From positions 1-64,000 of IMG/VR virus record IMGVR_UViG_3300032668_000011: a DNA stretch of 64,000 nucleotides; one strand, given 5' to 3'. This document shows positions 43,746-49,343 of the stretch, one piece after another (the stretch's first letter is position 1; each line of letters begins with the position of its first letter). The position numbers and the translations under genes are program-made. The notes under the pieces are model-generated. The model was not told the DNA's origin. It searched no databases and saw only the letters and a program-made list of their open reading frames with translations. Source of the stretch: a virus.

Positions 43746-43862
43746 ATTACTTTTTCGTTTAGATTCTGAAATTTGTTTTCGAGTTTCAATTGTATGTTTT
43801 CTTCCTCGAAATCTGTGTGTTCCGGTGATAGAGTGACAATTAGGACACAAATATTCGAGGCT
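43746..43862 (-). pseudogene. Remnant of an HNH homing endonuclease
   Basis: In the frame starting near 43858 the - strand reads LEYLCPNCHSITGTHRF followed by a basic RGRKHTIETRKQ tail, the C-terminal zinc-knuckle half of an HNH nuclease like the one at 37,278. The N-terminal half is missing. The fragment abuts tRNA-Leu(CAA) and overlaps the last codons of the ParB-like gene in another frame. Confidence 0.7.
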
Positions 43863-44346
43863 TGCCCGATCCCACCCATGCGTTGATTTTCACTTTTTCC
43901 CATTGTTCTGGTGGACTACCGTTCTTGCCTAGCTGCAGGATGTTCATTGTCCTGTGCCAACCTTCGTACAATTCGTACCCGTCCACCCTCTTGATCACGA
44001 TGATCGGTTCGTTCTTTCCTGTTGAGACCGCGAGTTCCTTGTGCCTTGCCATTCGTTCTTCGTCATTGTGAACTTCGTATGGATTTATCGCACCAAATTG
44101 TCTCTCGAGGATGCGCCTGCGTGTGTCTGGAGCGAAGTCACTCAAGTTGACTATGATGACCTGTTGATGCCAATTGAGGCGATCGAATGCCTTGTACAGG
44201 GGATGTTCACCCATCCCAGTCCTATAGAAATCGTGTAGTACGTATTCAGGGATGTTTGGGTACTTCCTGCGAAGTTCCTTGTAGAGACCTTTCCATCTCA
44301 TCTCAATGATCAGGCTGATCGCCTCACGAAGCAACGTCAACGACAT
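43840..44346 (-). CDS. ParB-like domain protein
   Basis: A 168-residue protein. Residues about 100-150 (EPIIVIKRVDGYELYEGWHRTMNIL) resemble the ParB/sulfiredoxin-like fold: a strand, then the DGYxLxxGxHR stretch. The N-terminus (LTLLREAISLIIEM) matches a leader shared with other proteins here. The last few residues are encoded by a fused HNH remnant, so the natural C-terminus may be lost. A GAATAGTTAC box lies just before the ATG. Function unknown; proteins of this fold act in nuclease, partition or modification roles. Confidence 0.6.
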   Translation of the reverse strand: MSLTLLREAISLIIEMRWKGLYKELRRKYPNIPEYVLHDFYRTGMGEHPLYKAFDRLNWHQQVIIVNLSDFAPDTRRRILERQFGAINPYEVHNDEERMARHKELAVSTGKNEPIIVIKRVDGYELYEGWHRTMNILQLGKNGSPPEQWEKVKINAWVGSGKPRIFVS

Positions 44347-44362
44347 GTCAGTAACTATTCTG

Positions 44363-44446
44363 TGTCATCGAGGGGACTCGAACCCCTACGGCCTTTCGGC
44401 CACAAGCACCTCAAGCTTGCGCGGCTACCAATTACGCCACGATGAC
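44363..44446 (-). tRNA. tRNA-Leu(GAG), copy 1
   Basis: Acceptor GTCATCG/CGATGAC, discriminator A, anticodon arm CAAGC-TTGAGGT-GCTTG, variable arm GGCC/GGCC type, normal T loop TTCGAGT. Confidence 0.88.
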
Positions 44447-44526
44447 ATTGGAGGAGGGAATCTGGTCGCCTCCCTCCGAGGGCGTTTTATGCTGATCGTC
44501 AGCAATTTCTTGCCTCCCAGGCCAGG

Positions 44527-44609
44527 TGCTATCGAGGGGAGTTGCACCCCTACGCCCTTTTGGGCACAACGTTCTCACCGTTGCGTGACTGCTGTTCCAC
44601 CACGATAGC
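44527..44609 (-). tRNA. tRNA-Leu(GAG), copy 2, variant T loop
   Basis: Acceptor GCTATCG/CGATAGC, discriminator A, anticodon arm CAACG-GTGAGAA-CGTTG, variable arm GCCC/GGGC. The T loop is TGCAACT. The body resembles tRNA-Leu(CAG) rather than copy 1. Confidence 0.83.
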
Positions 44610-44621
44610 GTGTGATGTCTG

Positions 44622-44696
44622 TGACCCCAACGGGATTCGAACCCGTGTTCCCTGCTTGAAAGGCAGGTCGCCTAGGCCTCTAGCATTGATGGGGCC
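44622..44696 (-). tRNA. tRNA-Glu(TTC)
   Basis: Acceptor GGCCCCA/TGGGGTC, discriminator A, anticodon arm CCTGC-CTTTCAA-GCAGG, T arm ACGGG-TTCGAAT-CCCGT. CCA is not encoded. Confidence 0.9.
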
Positions 44697-44770
44697 ATTT
44701 TCCACCTGCTACTGCTCAGCTTTTTTCGGCCTGCCGTAGCTTTCCGGGTGATGGAAACCGTTGATTTGGT

Positions 44771-44821
44771 GACAATGCGAAGTTCGTTTTCCGTTCAAAT
44801 TCGGTGTCCTTTCGCATTGTC
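44771..44821 (-). other. 11-bp inverted repeat next to tRNA-His
   Basis: GACAATGCGAA (44771-44781) and its perfect complement (44811-44821) enclose 29 bases. It lies 2 bases downstream of the tRNA-His 3' end. It could form a hairpin in the tRNA transcript. Confidence 0.5.
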
Positions 44822-44823
44822 GG

Positions 44824-44898
44824 GGTGACTGACGGGATTCGAACCCGCGAATATCCGATTCACAGTCGGACGCCTTAGGCCTCTTGGCTACAGCCACC
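44824..44898 (-). tRNA. tRNA-His(GTG)
   Basis: Acceptor GTGGCTG/CAGTCAC with the extra G-1 at 44898 and discriminator C73, the His identity pair. Anticodon arm TCCGA-CTGTGAA-TCGGA, T arm GCGGG-TTCGAAT-CCCGT. Confidence 0.92.
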
Positions 44899-44906
44899 AT
44901 GAAACA

Positions 44907-45005
44907 CTACTTCTTCTTGTTCTTCTTTTCGAACTGATCCTTGTAGACGTACATTGCAACGACAACGATGACGACGGCTGCAGCAATCTTGAGTTTGTTG
45001 TTCAT
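44907..45005 (-). CDS. Tiny membrane peptide
   Basis: A 32-residue frame: short polar start, one hydrophobic segment (AAAVVIVVVAMYVY) and a Lys-rich tail, as in single-pass membrane microproteins. TGG-TATGTT lies six bases before the ATG, the same arrangement as in nine other genes, which supports it as real. Function unknown. Confidence 0.55.
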   Translation of the reverse strand: MNNKLKIAAAVVIVVVAMYVYKDQFEKKNKKK

Positions 45006-45011
45006 ATAGAG

Positions 45012-45020
45012 AACATACCA
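45012..45020 (-). promoter_or_regulatory. Extended -10 promoter, leaderless start at 45005
   Basis: TGG then TATGTT on the - strand, six bases before the ATG. Confidence 0.5.
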
Positions 45021-45046
45021 CACCGGCTGGTGTTAGTACACTCAGG

Positions 45047-45118
45047 AGCTGACGAAGGGATTCGAACCCTCACACGGGACTTTACAGGAGTCCAACCCGA
45101 CCGTTGGGCGACATCAGC
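45047..45118 (-). tRNA. tRNA-Thr(TGT), C33
   Basis: Acceptor GCTGATG/CGTCAGC, discriminator T, anticodon arm GGACT-CCTGTAA-AGTCC. Position 33, normally U, is C. T arm GAGGG-TTCGAAT-CCCTT. Confidence 0.85.
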
Positions 45119-45129
45119 ACGTACCTTTC

Positions 45130-45197
45130 ACTTTCGCTCAGGACTTGAACCTGATCTTAGGCTTGGACAGCCCCGTGCAACCGTTACACTAGCCTCA
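45130..45197 (-). pseudogene. Degenerate tRNA
   Basis: The D arm (GTGT/GCAC) and T arm (TCAGG-TTCAAGT-CCTGA) are recognisable, but the acceptor strands do not pair and the anticodon arm (around CTGTCCAA) folds poorly. Probably a decayed tRNA. Confidence 0.5.
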
Positions 45198-45212
45198 AGA
45201 GTTACTCAGTCG

Positions 45213-45291
45213 TGGTCCCAGAGGGATTCGAACCCTCACGCATTCGCAGCGATTTTTAAGATCGCCGTGTCTACCGTTCCACCATGAGACC
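45213..45291 (-). tRNA. tRNA-Leu(TAA)
   Basis: Acceptor GGTCTCA/TGGGACC, discriminator A, anticodon arm GCGAT-CTTAAAA-ATCGC, variable arm of 10-12 bases, T arm GAGGG-TTCGAAT-CCCTC. Confidence 0.88.
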
Positions 45292-45309
45292 AGGTTCATC
45301 TCTTTCACC

Positions 45310-45396
45310 TGCATTCGATGGGACTCGAACCCATAAGCCTCGTCAGAGGCGCCAGCCTTTTTGTCGGCCCGCGTATGCCATTTCCGCCACGAATAT
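45310..45396 (-). tRNA. Class II tRNA with abnormal anticodon loop
   Basis: D arm GGCGGAAATGGCATACGC, variable arm GCCTC/GAGGC and T arm ATGGG-TTCGAGT-CCCAT are Leu-like. The acceptor has a mismatch at the first pair. The anticodon arm folds only as GGCC/GGCT around GACAAAAA, so the anticodon is unclear (CAA possible). May be decaying. Confidence 0.6.
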
Positions 45397-45415
45397 TGAT
45401 GGTTACTTGAAACGG

Positions 45416-45488
45416 AGCGGATGACGGGATTCGAACCCGTGTGTCCAGAGTGGCGCTCTGGTGCCTGAAACCTCTCGGCCACACCCGC
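45416..45488 (-). tRNA. tRNA-Gly(GCC), C33
   Basis: Acceptor GCGGGTG/CATCCGC, discriminator T as in the other Gly tRNAs here, anticodon arm CCAGA-GCGCCAC-TCTGG with C at position 33, T arm ACGGG-TTCGAAT-CCCGT. Confidence 0.83.
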
Positions 45489-45489
45489 A

Positions 45490-45565
45490 TGGAGCTGACG
45501 ATGGGACTCGAACCCATGTGTTCCTCTTTACCGAAGAGGGGCGCCTGCCTCTGCGCTACGTCAGC
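45490..45565 (-). tRNA. tRNA-Thr(GGT), C33
   Basis: Acceptor GCTGACG/CGTCAGC, discriminator T, encoded CCA, anticodon arm CCTCT-TCGGTAA-AGAGG with C33. The anticodon stem is identical to that of tRNA-Thr(CGT). Confidence 0.87.
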
Positions 45566-45570
45566 GTTGA

Positions 45571-45677
45571 GTCGAGAGAGGGAGTCGGACCCACATGCCC
45601 TTCAGATGCCTACGACATCGTCCGGGCGGCCCGTGTTGGAACACGTGCTGTGCCTGCCGGTTACACCACTGAGGATC
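45571..45677 (-). pseudogene. Degenerate tRNA-like region
   Basis: A D arm (GTGT/GCAC), a hairpin CGTG-TTCCAA-CACG and a T-like arm (GGG-TCCGACT-CCC) followed by TCTCGAC are present, but the spacing is far too long and no 5' strand pairs with TCTCGAC. The same 3' acceptor strand occurs in the neighbouring tRNA-Cys. Confidence 0.45.
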
Positions 45678-45695
45678 GTGCCTCAGGCCATGCGT

Positions 45696-46439
45696 TTACT
45701 GGGTCGGAGTCGAGAGTCGGACTTGAACCGACATACAGCTGTTTTGCAGACAGCTCGCTGAATCATTCGCGTACCTCGACGTAAATTGTGCAATTCTTTC
45801 TTGAAGTTGATCAATCGTGATCAATGATTTTGCATTCTTTCGTTGATTCTCTGTGTGACGAACTAGACGACAATTAGCAGGATGTGCTATCAACGTTGGA
45901 TCGATCCCGAATTTGAAACCATCAGCGATCGAAATCAGGTGATCACGTGACACTCCGTTCAAATTTCCTCCTCTGTTAGAGGCTGAATACCACCCGTATT
46001 GTTTAAGCAGATCAAGATCGAAATGCTCTGGGTAGTCATACACGTTGAACGTAAAGAGGCACAAGTACTTGTAACTCTCGCGTGAACTCCGTTGTTCGGC
46101 ATGAAATCCCTTGTAGCACTCTACGTTACAAAATCGATGCTTTTGACGTCCTCGACGGCCGTACACACGATTGGGTTTCCCACACAAGTCACACTTGAAA
46201 TCATGTCCGGTAAGCGATCTACCAACGCCCATACCCTTCCTAGGAGAAGGTCGACCCTTCATTGTTTGTCGCGTTTTTTCCCTTGATTCTGCGCTTTGAT
46301 GACGATGATGTGATGCGCAACTCTGTGTGCAGTGTTTGCGTCTCTTTGGAGATTTGAACTGCTTCTCAGTGAGAAGCAGTTCAAACGAACTACCGCATGG
46401 ACAGATGAACGCGTATGACTTACGTGATACCTGATACAC
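45696..46439 (-). CDS. HNH homing endonuclease with NUMOD3-like motif
   Basis: A 247-residue protein. Zinc knuckles occur at the start (CPCG...CTQSC) and near residue 85 (CDLCGKPN...FCNVEC). A NUMOD3-like stretch (SREKTRQTMKGRPSP) lies between. The HNH core is GVSRDHLISIADGF followed by HPANCRLVRHTENQRKN. The start is GTG at 46439. The upstream gene lies in the same frame and ends in TGA 10 codons before it. The C-terminal 30 residues are read from tRNA-Cys(GCA). Confidence 0.8.
   Translation of the reverse strand: MYQVSRKSYAFICPCGSSFELLLTEKQFKSPKRRKHCTQSCASHHRHQSAESREKTRQTMKGRPSPRKGMGVGRSLTGHDFKCDLCGKPNRVYGRRGRQKHRFCNVECYKGFHAEQRSSRESYKYLCLFTFNVYDYPEHFDLDLLKQYGWYSASNRGGNLNGVSRDHLISIADGFKFGIDPTLIAHPANCRLVRHTENQRKNAKSLITIDQLQERIAQFTSRYANDSASCLQNSCMSVQVRLSTPTQ
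45708..45780 (-). tRNA. tRNA-Cys(GCA)
   Basis: Acceptor GTCGAGG/TCTCGAC, discriminator T (a Cys identity base), anticodon arm GCTGT-CTGCAAA-ACAGC, T arm GTCGG-TTCAAGT-CCGAC. Confidence 0.9.
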
Positions 46440-46469
46440 GTCAAATTGTAATCTGATGTACCAGATTGT

Positions 46470-46979
46470 TCAAGAAAGCGCTTCCCATTCTTGATTGATG
46501 TCATCCCATCGCATGATGCGATTGAGAAGCGTTATGTTTAGTCCATCAGTACGTTTGTCGTTTGGATCTGCGTACAATGTTGGGGGGTTGTCATCTTCAT
46601 CAACACGAAATTGCATTGTGTTCAGAAGCTCTTTGGGAGACATTCGTTGGGGTTGACCACCCAAGCTTCTTAGCATGACGATCCATCTCCTCGCAGCGTT
46701 TGGGAACATCATCAGTACCTGTTCGGGAGTTAGGATTCCTCCGTATGCCGGTGCAGTCGAAACGTTCGGTCCAGCGCTTCTTCCTCGAGGAGCCGGTTCC
46801 TTGTATGCATCCATGAACGCCTCACTGAGGCCTTCGACGTTGATGTCTCCCACACGAGCAGGATCGTCAAGATCTCGATCGTCTGCATCATCACGGCTGT
46901 TCGCACCACGTGGCAATCTTGCATGATCCGCGACCGCCTCACGGATTAGGCGCCTGAGCTGCTTCAAGGAAATCTTCAT
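46470..46979 (-). CDS. Hypothetical protein with shared N-terminal leader
   Basis: A 169-residue protein beginning MKISLKQLRRLIREAVADH, an amphipathic basic helix that matches the start of three other proteins here. The middle is Asp/Arg-rich and the C-terminal 80 residues are mixed alpha/beta. No family recognised. The leader resembles T4-type capsid-targeting peptides, so packaging into the head is possible. Confidence 0.65.
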   Translation of the reverse strand: MKISLKQLRRLIREAVADHARLPRGANSRDDADDRDLDDPARVGDINVEGLSEAFMDAYKEPAPRGRSAGPNVSTAPAYGGILTPEQVLMMFPNAARRWIVMLRSLGGQPQRMSPKELLNTMQFRVDEDDNPPTLYADPNDKRTDGLNITLLNRIMRWDDINQEWEALS

Positions 46980-46996
46980 GTCCTAAGTATTCGTTG

Positions 46997-47068
46997 TCCA
47001 CACAGTTGGAGTTGAACCAACACCTCCGGGGCTTCACTCCGGCGCGCGACCACCTACGCAATGTGTGG
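46997..47068 (-). tRNA. tRNA-Phe(GAA), copy 1
   Basis: Acceptor CCACACA/TGTGTGG, discriminator A, anticodon loop GTGAAGC on stem CCGG/CCGG with an A-C mismatch below the loop. Position 37 is G rather than A. T arm GTTGG-TTCAACT-CCAAC. Confidence 0.78.
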
Positions 47069-47072
47069 ATAG

Positions 47073-47145
47073 CGGTGAAGGTCGGAATTGAACCGACGCG
47101 ACCCTGCTCTTCAGGCAGGTGCTCTACCAACTGAGCTACTTCACC
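47073..47145 (-). tRNA. tRNA-Phe(GAA), copy 2
   Basis: Acceptor GGTGAAG/CTTCACC, discriminator G, anticodon arm CCTGC-CTGAAGA-GCAGG, T arm GTCGG-TTCAATT-CCGAC. The body differs from copy 1. Confidence 0.87.
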
Positions 47146-47152
47146 ATGTTTC

Positions 47153-47228
47153 TGGAGCTAGCAGTGGGAGTCGAACCCACGTGTTCCTCTTTACGGGAGA
47201 GGGGCGCCTGCCTCTGCGCTATGCTAGC
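47153..47228 (-). tRNA. tRNA-Thr(CGT), C33
   Basis: Acceptor GCTAGCA/TGCTAGC, discriminator T, encoded CCA, anticodon arm CCTCT-CCCGTAA-AGAGG with C33, T arm GTGGG-TTCGACT-CCCAC. Confidence 0.87.
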
Positions 47229-47236
47229 ATACGTTG

Positions 47237-47309
47237 TCAGGGTCGTGGGACTCGAACCCACATTCTCTCGCGTCCGAGGCGAGCGGGGCTCCATATCCCC
47301 TTCACCCTG
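47237..47309 (-). tRNA. tRNA-Pro(CGG)
   Basis: Acceptor CAGGGTG/GACCCTG with one mismatch, discriminator A, anticodon arm CTCGC-CTCGGAC-GCGAG, D stem GGGG/CCCC, T arm GTGGG-TTCGAGT-CCCAC. Confidence 0.87.
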
Positions 47310-47310
47310 A

Positions 47311-47388
47311 TGGTCGGAATGGCGGGAGTTGAACCCACGATCTCTCGTCCCCCAGACGAGCGCGATAACCAGGCTTCGCTACATTCCG
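47311..47388 (-). tRNA. tRNA-Pro(GGG)
   Basis: Acceptor CGGAATG/CATTCCG, discriminator A, encoded CCA, anticodon arm CTCGT-CTGGGGG-ACGAG, T arm GTGGG-TTCAACT-CCCGC. Its 5' end overlaps the stop of the upstream gene. Confidence 0.88.
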
Positions 47389-48173
47389 ATGATTGCTTTC
47401 GGGAATCTCTTCTTGGCGTATTCGAGCCACTCGTACCTCACCTGAACAAGTACGTTACGAATTTCGACTGCATCACAGCCTTTCTTGACCGCCGCCGTAG
47501 CGAGTTCATCAAGATGTTCATCGATGACCTTGATGAAGGGTCTCCGCGTACGCTTGGCGAGGTGATAAAATCCTGCGACGAACGCTTCTTTTTCTGCGTC
47601 AGAGAGCATGTACCTTGCGAAAGTCCTAGGACTGTTCCATACGCTGTCTGGGATTGACATCAAGTCCTGGCTAGCTTGAATTCCTCCGAGCAATTTTTCG
47701 TCCGACTGGACAGAGTGTTCAAACTCGTGCCTGATGACCTCGTACGATTGTTGCTGGATCATCGAGAGGTGTTGAGGCTTCATGATTCCTGTCGTTGAAT
47801 CGACAAAAATCTTGATGGAGAGCAGGTCCTTGATGGGAGACCATCCTCCTGATATTCCGACCTTGTCGACCGGAGCAGGCTTGTTGAGCAAGTAGATCAT
47901 TAGTTGCACCGTCATCGCAGGAGGTGCGTTCGGATCGGTTCCCAAGGCCCGTGATCTTTCACGACGACCTTCGGGTGTTCCGAACCAGTCCTGCCTCTTC
48001 ATGAATGCCGGCCACGACTGCAGGTACTTCATGTTGATGCCGCCTTGCTTGTTGACCTTGTCCATCACCTTCTTGCATGCACGGATCAATTTCTGCGTCA
48101 CCATCCTCGTGAACGAGTCGATCTTTGATTCTGCAAGAAGCTCAATGACGACCTGTTCGTACAACGTATGCAT
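47379..48173 (-). CDS. Putative zinc metallopeptidase
   Basis: A 264-residue protein with RHEFEHSVQSD near residue 150, an HExxH zinc site, and a later acidic helix (SDAEKEAFVAGF) that could supply the third ligand. The N-terminus (HTLYEQVVIELLAES) is a variant of the leader shared with other proteins here, suggesting packaging or processing. I prefer ATG 48173, because a GAATAGTTAC box like that of the ParB-like gene lies just upstream; 48191 is possible. The last three codons overlap tRNA-Pro(GGG). Confidence 0.6.
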   Translation of the reverse strand: MHTLYEQVVIELLAESKIDSFTRMVTQKLIRACKKVMDKVNKQGGINMKYLQSWPAFMKRQDWFGTPEGRRERSRALGTDPNAPPAMTVQLMIYLLNKPAPVDKVGISGGWSPIKDLLSIKIFVDSTTGIMKPQHLSMIQQQSYEVIRHEFEHSVQSDEKLLGGIQASQDLMSIPDSVWNSPRTFARYMLSDAEKEAFVAGFYHLAKRTRRPFIKVIDEHLDELATAAVKKGCDAVEIRNVLVQVRYEWLEYAKKRFPKAIIGM

Positions 48174-48194
48174 GAATGTAACTATTCTCATCTG

Positions 48195-48267
48195 TCGGGG
48201 TGGTGGGACTCGAACCCACGGCAGCCTGCTTGTAAGGCAGGTGATCTAGCCGCTGATCTACACCCCG
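48195..48267 (-). tRNA. tRNA-Val(TAC)
   Basis: Acceptor CGGGGTG/CACCCCG, discriminator A, anticodon arm CCTGC-CTTACAA-GCAGG, T arm GTGGG-TTCGAGT-CCCAC. Confidence 0.9.
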
Positions 48268-48273
48268 ATTGTG

Positions 48274-48344
48274 TCAACGCGCCGGGATTCGAACCCGGGT
48301 TTCCTGCTTGTGATGCAGGCGCTCTGCCGTTGAGCTACGCATTG
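48274..48344 (-). tRNA. tRNA-Val(CAC)
   Basis: Acceptor CAATGCG/CGCGTTG, discriminator A, anticodon arm CCTGC-ATCACAA-GCAGG, T arm CCGGG-TTCGAAT-CCCGG. Confidence 0.87.
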
Positions 48345-48396
48345 AAAGGAACGCAAGTTGTCAATGAACGGGAACGTCATACTGGCGTTCCATCCG

Positions 48397-48470
48397 TCAG
48401 CGAGGGGAGATTCGAACTCCCGAAAACCTGTATCCAAAACAGGTGCCCTAGGCCTCTAGGCGACTCGCTG
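48397..48470 (-). tRNA. tRNA-Pro(TGG)
   Basis: Acceptor CAGCGAG/CTCGCTG, discriminator A, anticodon arm CCTGT-TTTGGAT-ACAGG, T arm GGGAG-TTCGAAT-CTCCC. Confidence 0.9.
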
Positions 48471-48479
48471 GTCTACTTC

Positions 48480-48605
48480 TGTCTTCCGTCGGGAGTCTCT
48501 TCCCGGCTAGCCACTTTCAACCCTTTAAGGGGCGTGGCAATCGAAACGGCAGTACGCCTGAGGTATGGGACGTAAGGCAACAGACGCTTCCGCGCCGTTC
48601 GCTCT
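48480..48605 (-). ncRNA. Candidate structured RNA between tRNAs
   Basis: A gene-free 197-base gap between tRNA-Glu(CTC) and tRNA-Pro(TGG) holds several stems: CGGG/CCCG around 48489-48505, GCCAC/GTGGC enclosing CCCTTTAAGGG (48510-48538), and ACGGC/GCCGT (48546-48598). It matches no RNA family I can name (not tmRNA, SRP RNA or 6S). Confidence 0.4.
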
Positions 48606-48667
48606 CACTCGTCCTACCTGTTAGCATACTCGACATCATTTGAATGACTCGTTTCGTAATCTATCTA

Positions 48668-48745
48668 TGGTGATCCCAAGGGGATTCGAACCCCTATTTC
48701 TGCGATGAGAACGCAGCTGCCTAAGCCGTTAGCAATGATGGGACC
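48668..48745 (-). tRNA. tRNA-Glu(CTC)
   Basis: Acceptor GGTCCCA/TGGGATC, discriminator A, encoded CCA, anticodon arm CTGCG-TTCTCAT-CGCAG, T arm AGGGG-TTCGAAT-CCCCT. It is the right-most tRNA, hence the first tRNA in transcription order. Confidence 0.9.
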
Positions 48746-48804
48746 GTCGTGAGTATACATTACCCTCTTCAAGAAGAGGTGTACACGGAAAACGCTTCAC
48801 ACGT

Positions 48805-49077
48805 TCACTTTGTTATGGGCTGTTTCACTATCTTCAACAATGCACCCTGTGTCCATCCACTTCCGTCAGGCCCAAGAACGTACACGTCACGGCCATCAAG
48901 TCCCTTGACGGCGATGACCAACGCAACGTTTCCAACCTTGAGCTTTGCAATGTGACGCAGATCCTTGCCGAAATATGCGCCGCCGGGCATGTTCGTCAGT
49001 TCAATCTCTCCATTGTCAGAAGTTGCTGACCATTCATGGGGCGTGACGAGTTGACCTGCCTTGAACAGTGATGTCAT
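48805..49077 (-). CDS. Small beta-rich protein
   Basis: A 90-residue protein with an SH3-like feel (alternating short beta strands, several Gly turns). No family recognised. The ATG overlaps the stop of the preceding membrane-protein gene (ATGA), so it is the last gene of that operon before the tRNA array. Confidence 0.6.
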   Translation of the reverse strand: MTSLFKAGQLVTPHEWSATSDNGEIELTNMPGGAYFGKDLRHIAKLKVGNVALVIAVKGLDGRDVYVLGPDGSGWTQGALLKIVKQPITK

Positions 49078-49337
49078 TCTTCGTCGTTGCCGTCCTTCTC
49101 CTTCTTACTTAGGATCGTCTCCAGCGCTGCGAGACCTTCGTTGAGAATCTTCGAACACGTCCAGATCAGCGACGTAATGACGAAGATGATGACAGCCTTC
49201 TCACCCTTGCCGGCGCAGTCGACCACCATTCCAGCAATGACGATGAGCATGAAGGCGACCTTGATGAAGACACCGAAAGTGCCTCCGAACAAAGGGTTTT
49301 CGGGATCGTGAGGGTGAGGCTTAGGCATGATGTTCAT
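49074..49337 (-). CDS. Small two-helix membrane protein
   Basis: An 87-residue protein with hydrophobic segments at about residues 22-42 and 47-65 and a charged Lys/Asp/Glu C-terminus. GGAGG lies nine bases before the ATG at 49337. Function unknown; small inner-membrane proteins of this kind can be holin-like, but no lysis gene is adjacent. Confidence 0.6.
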   Translation of the reverse strand: MNIMPKPHPHDPENPLFGGTFGVFIKVAFMLIVIAGMVVDCAGKGEKAVIIFVITSLIWTCSKILNEGLAALETILSKKEKDGNDEE

Positions 49338-49343
49338 GATGAA

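Noticed and set aside
48480-48660. tmRNA in the gap between tRNAs
   Set aside because: No tRNA-like ends, no resume codon with a short tag frame and no T arm were found.
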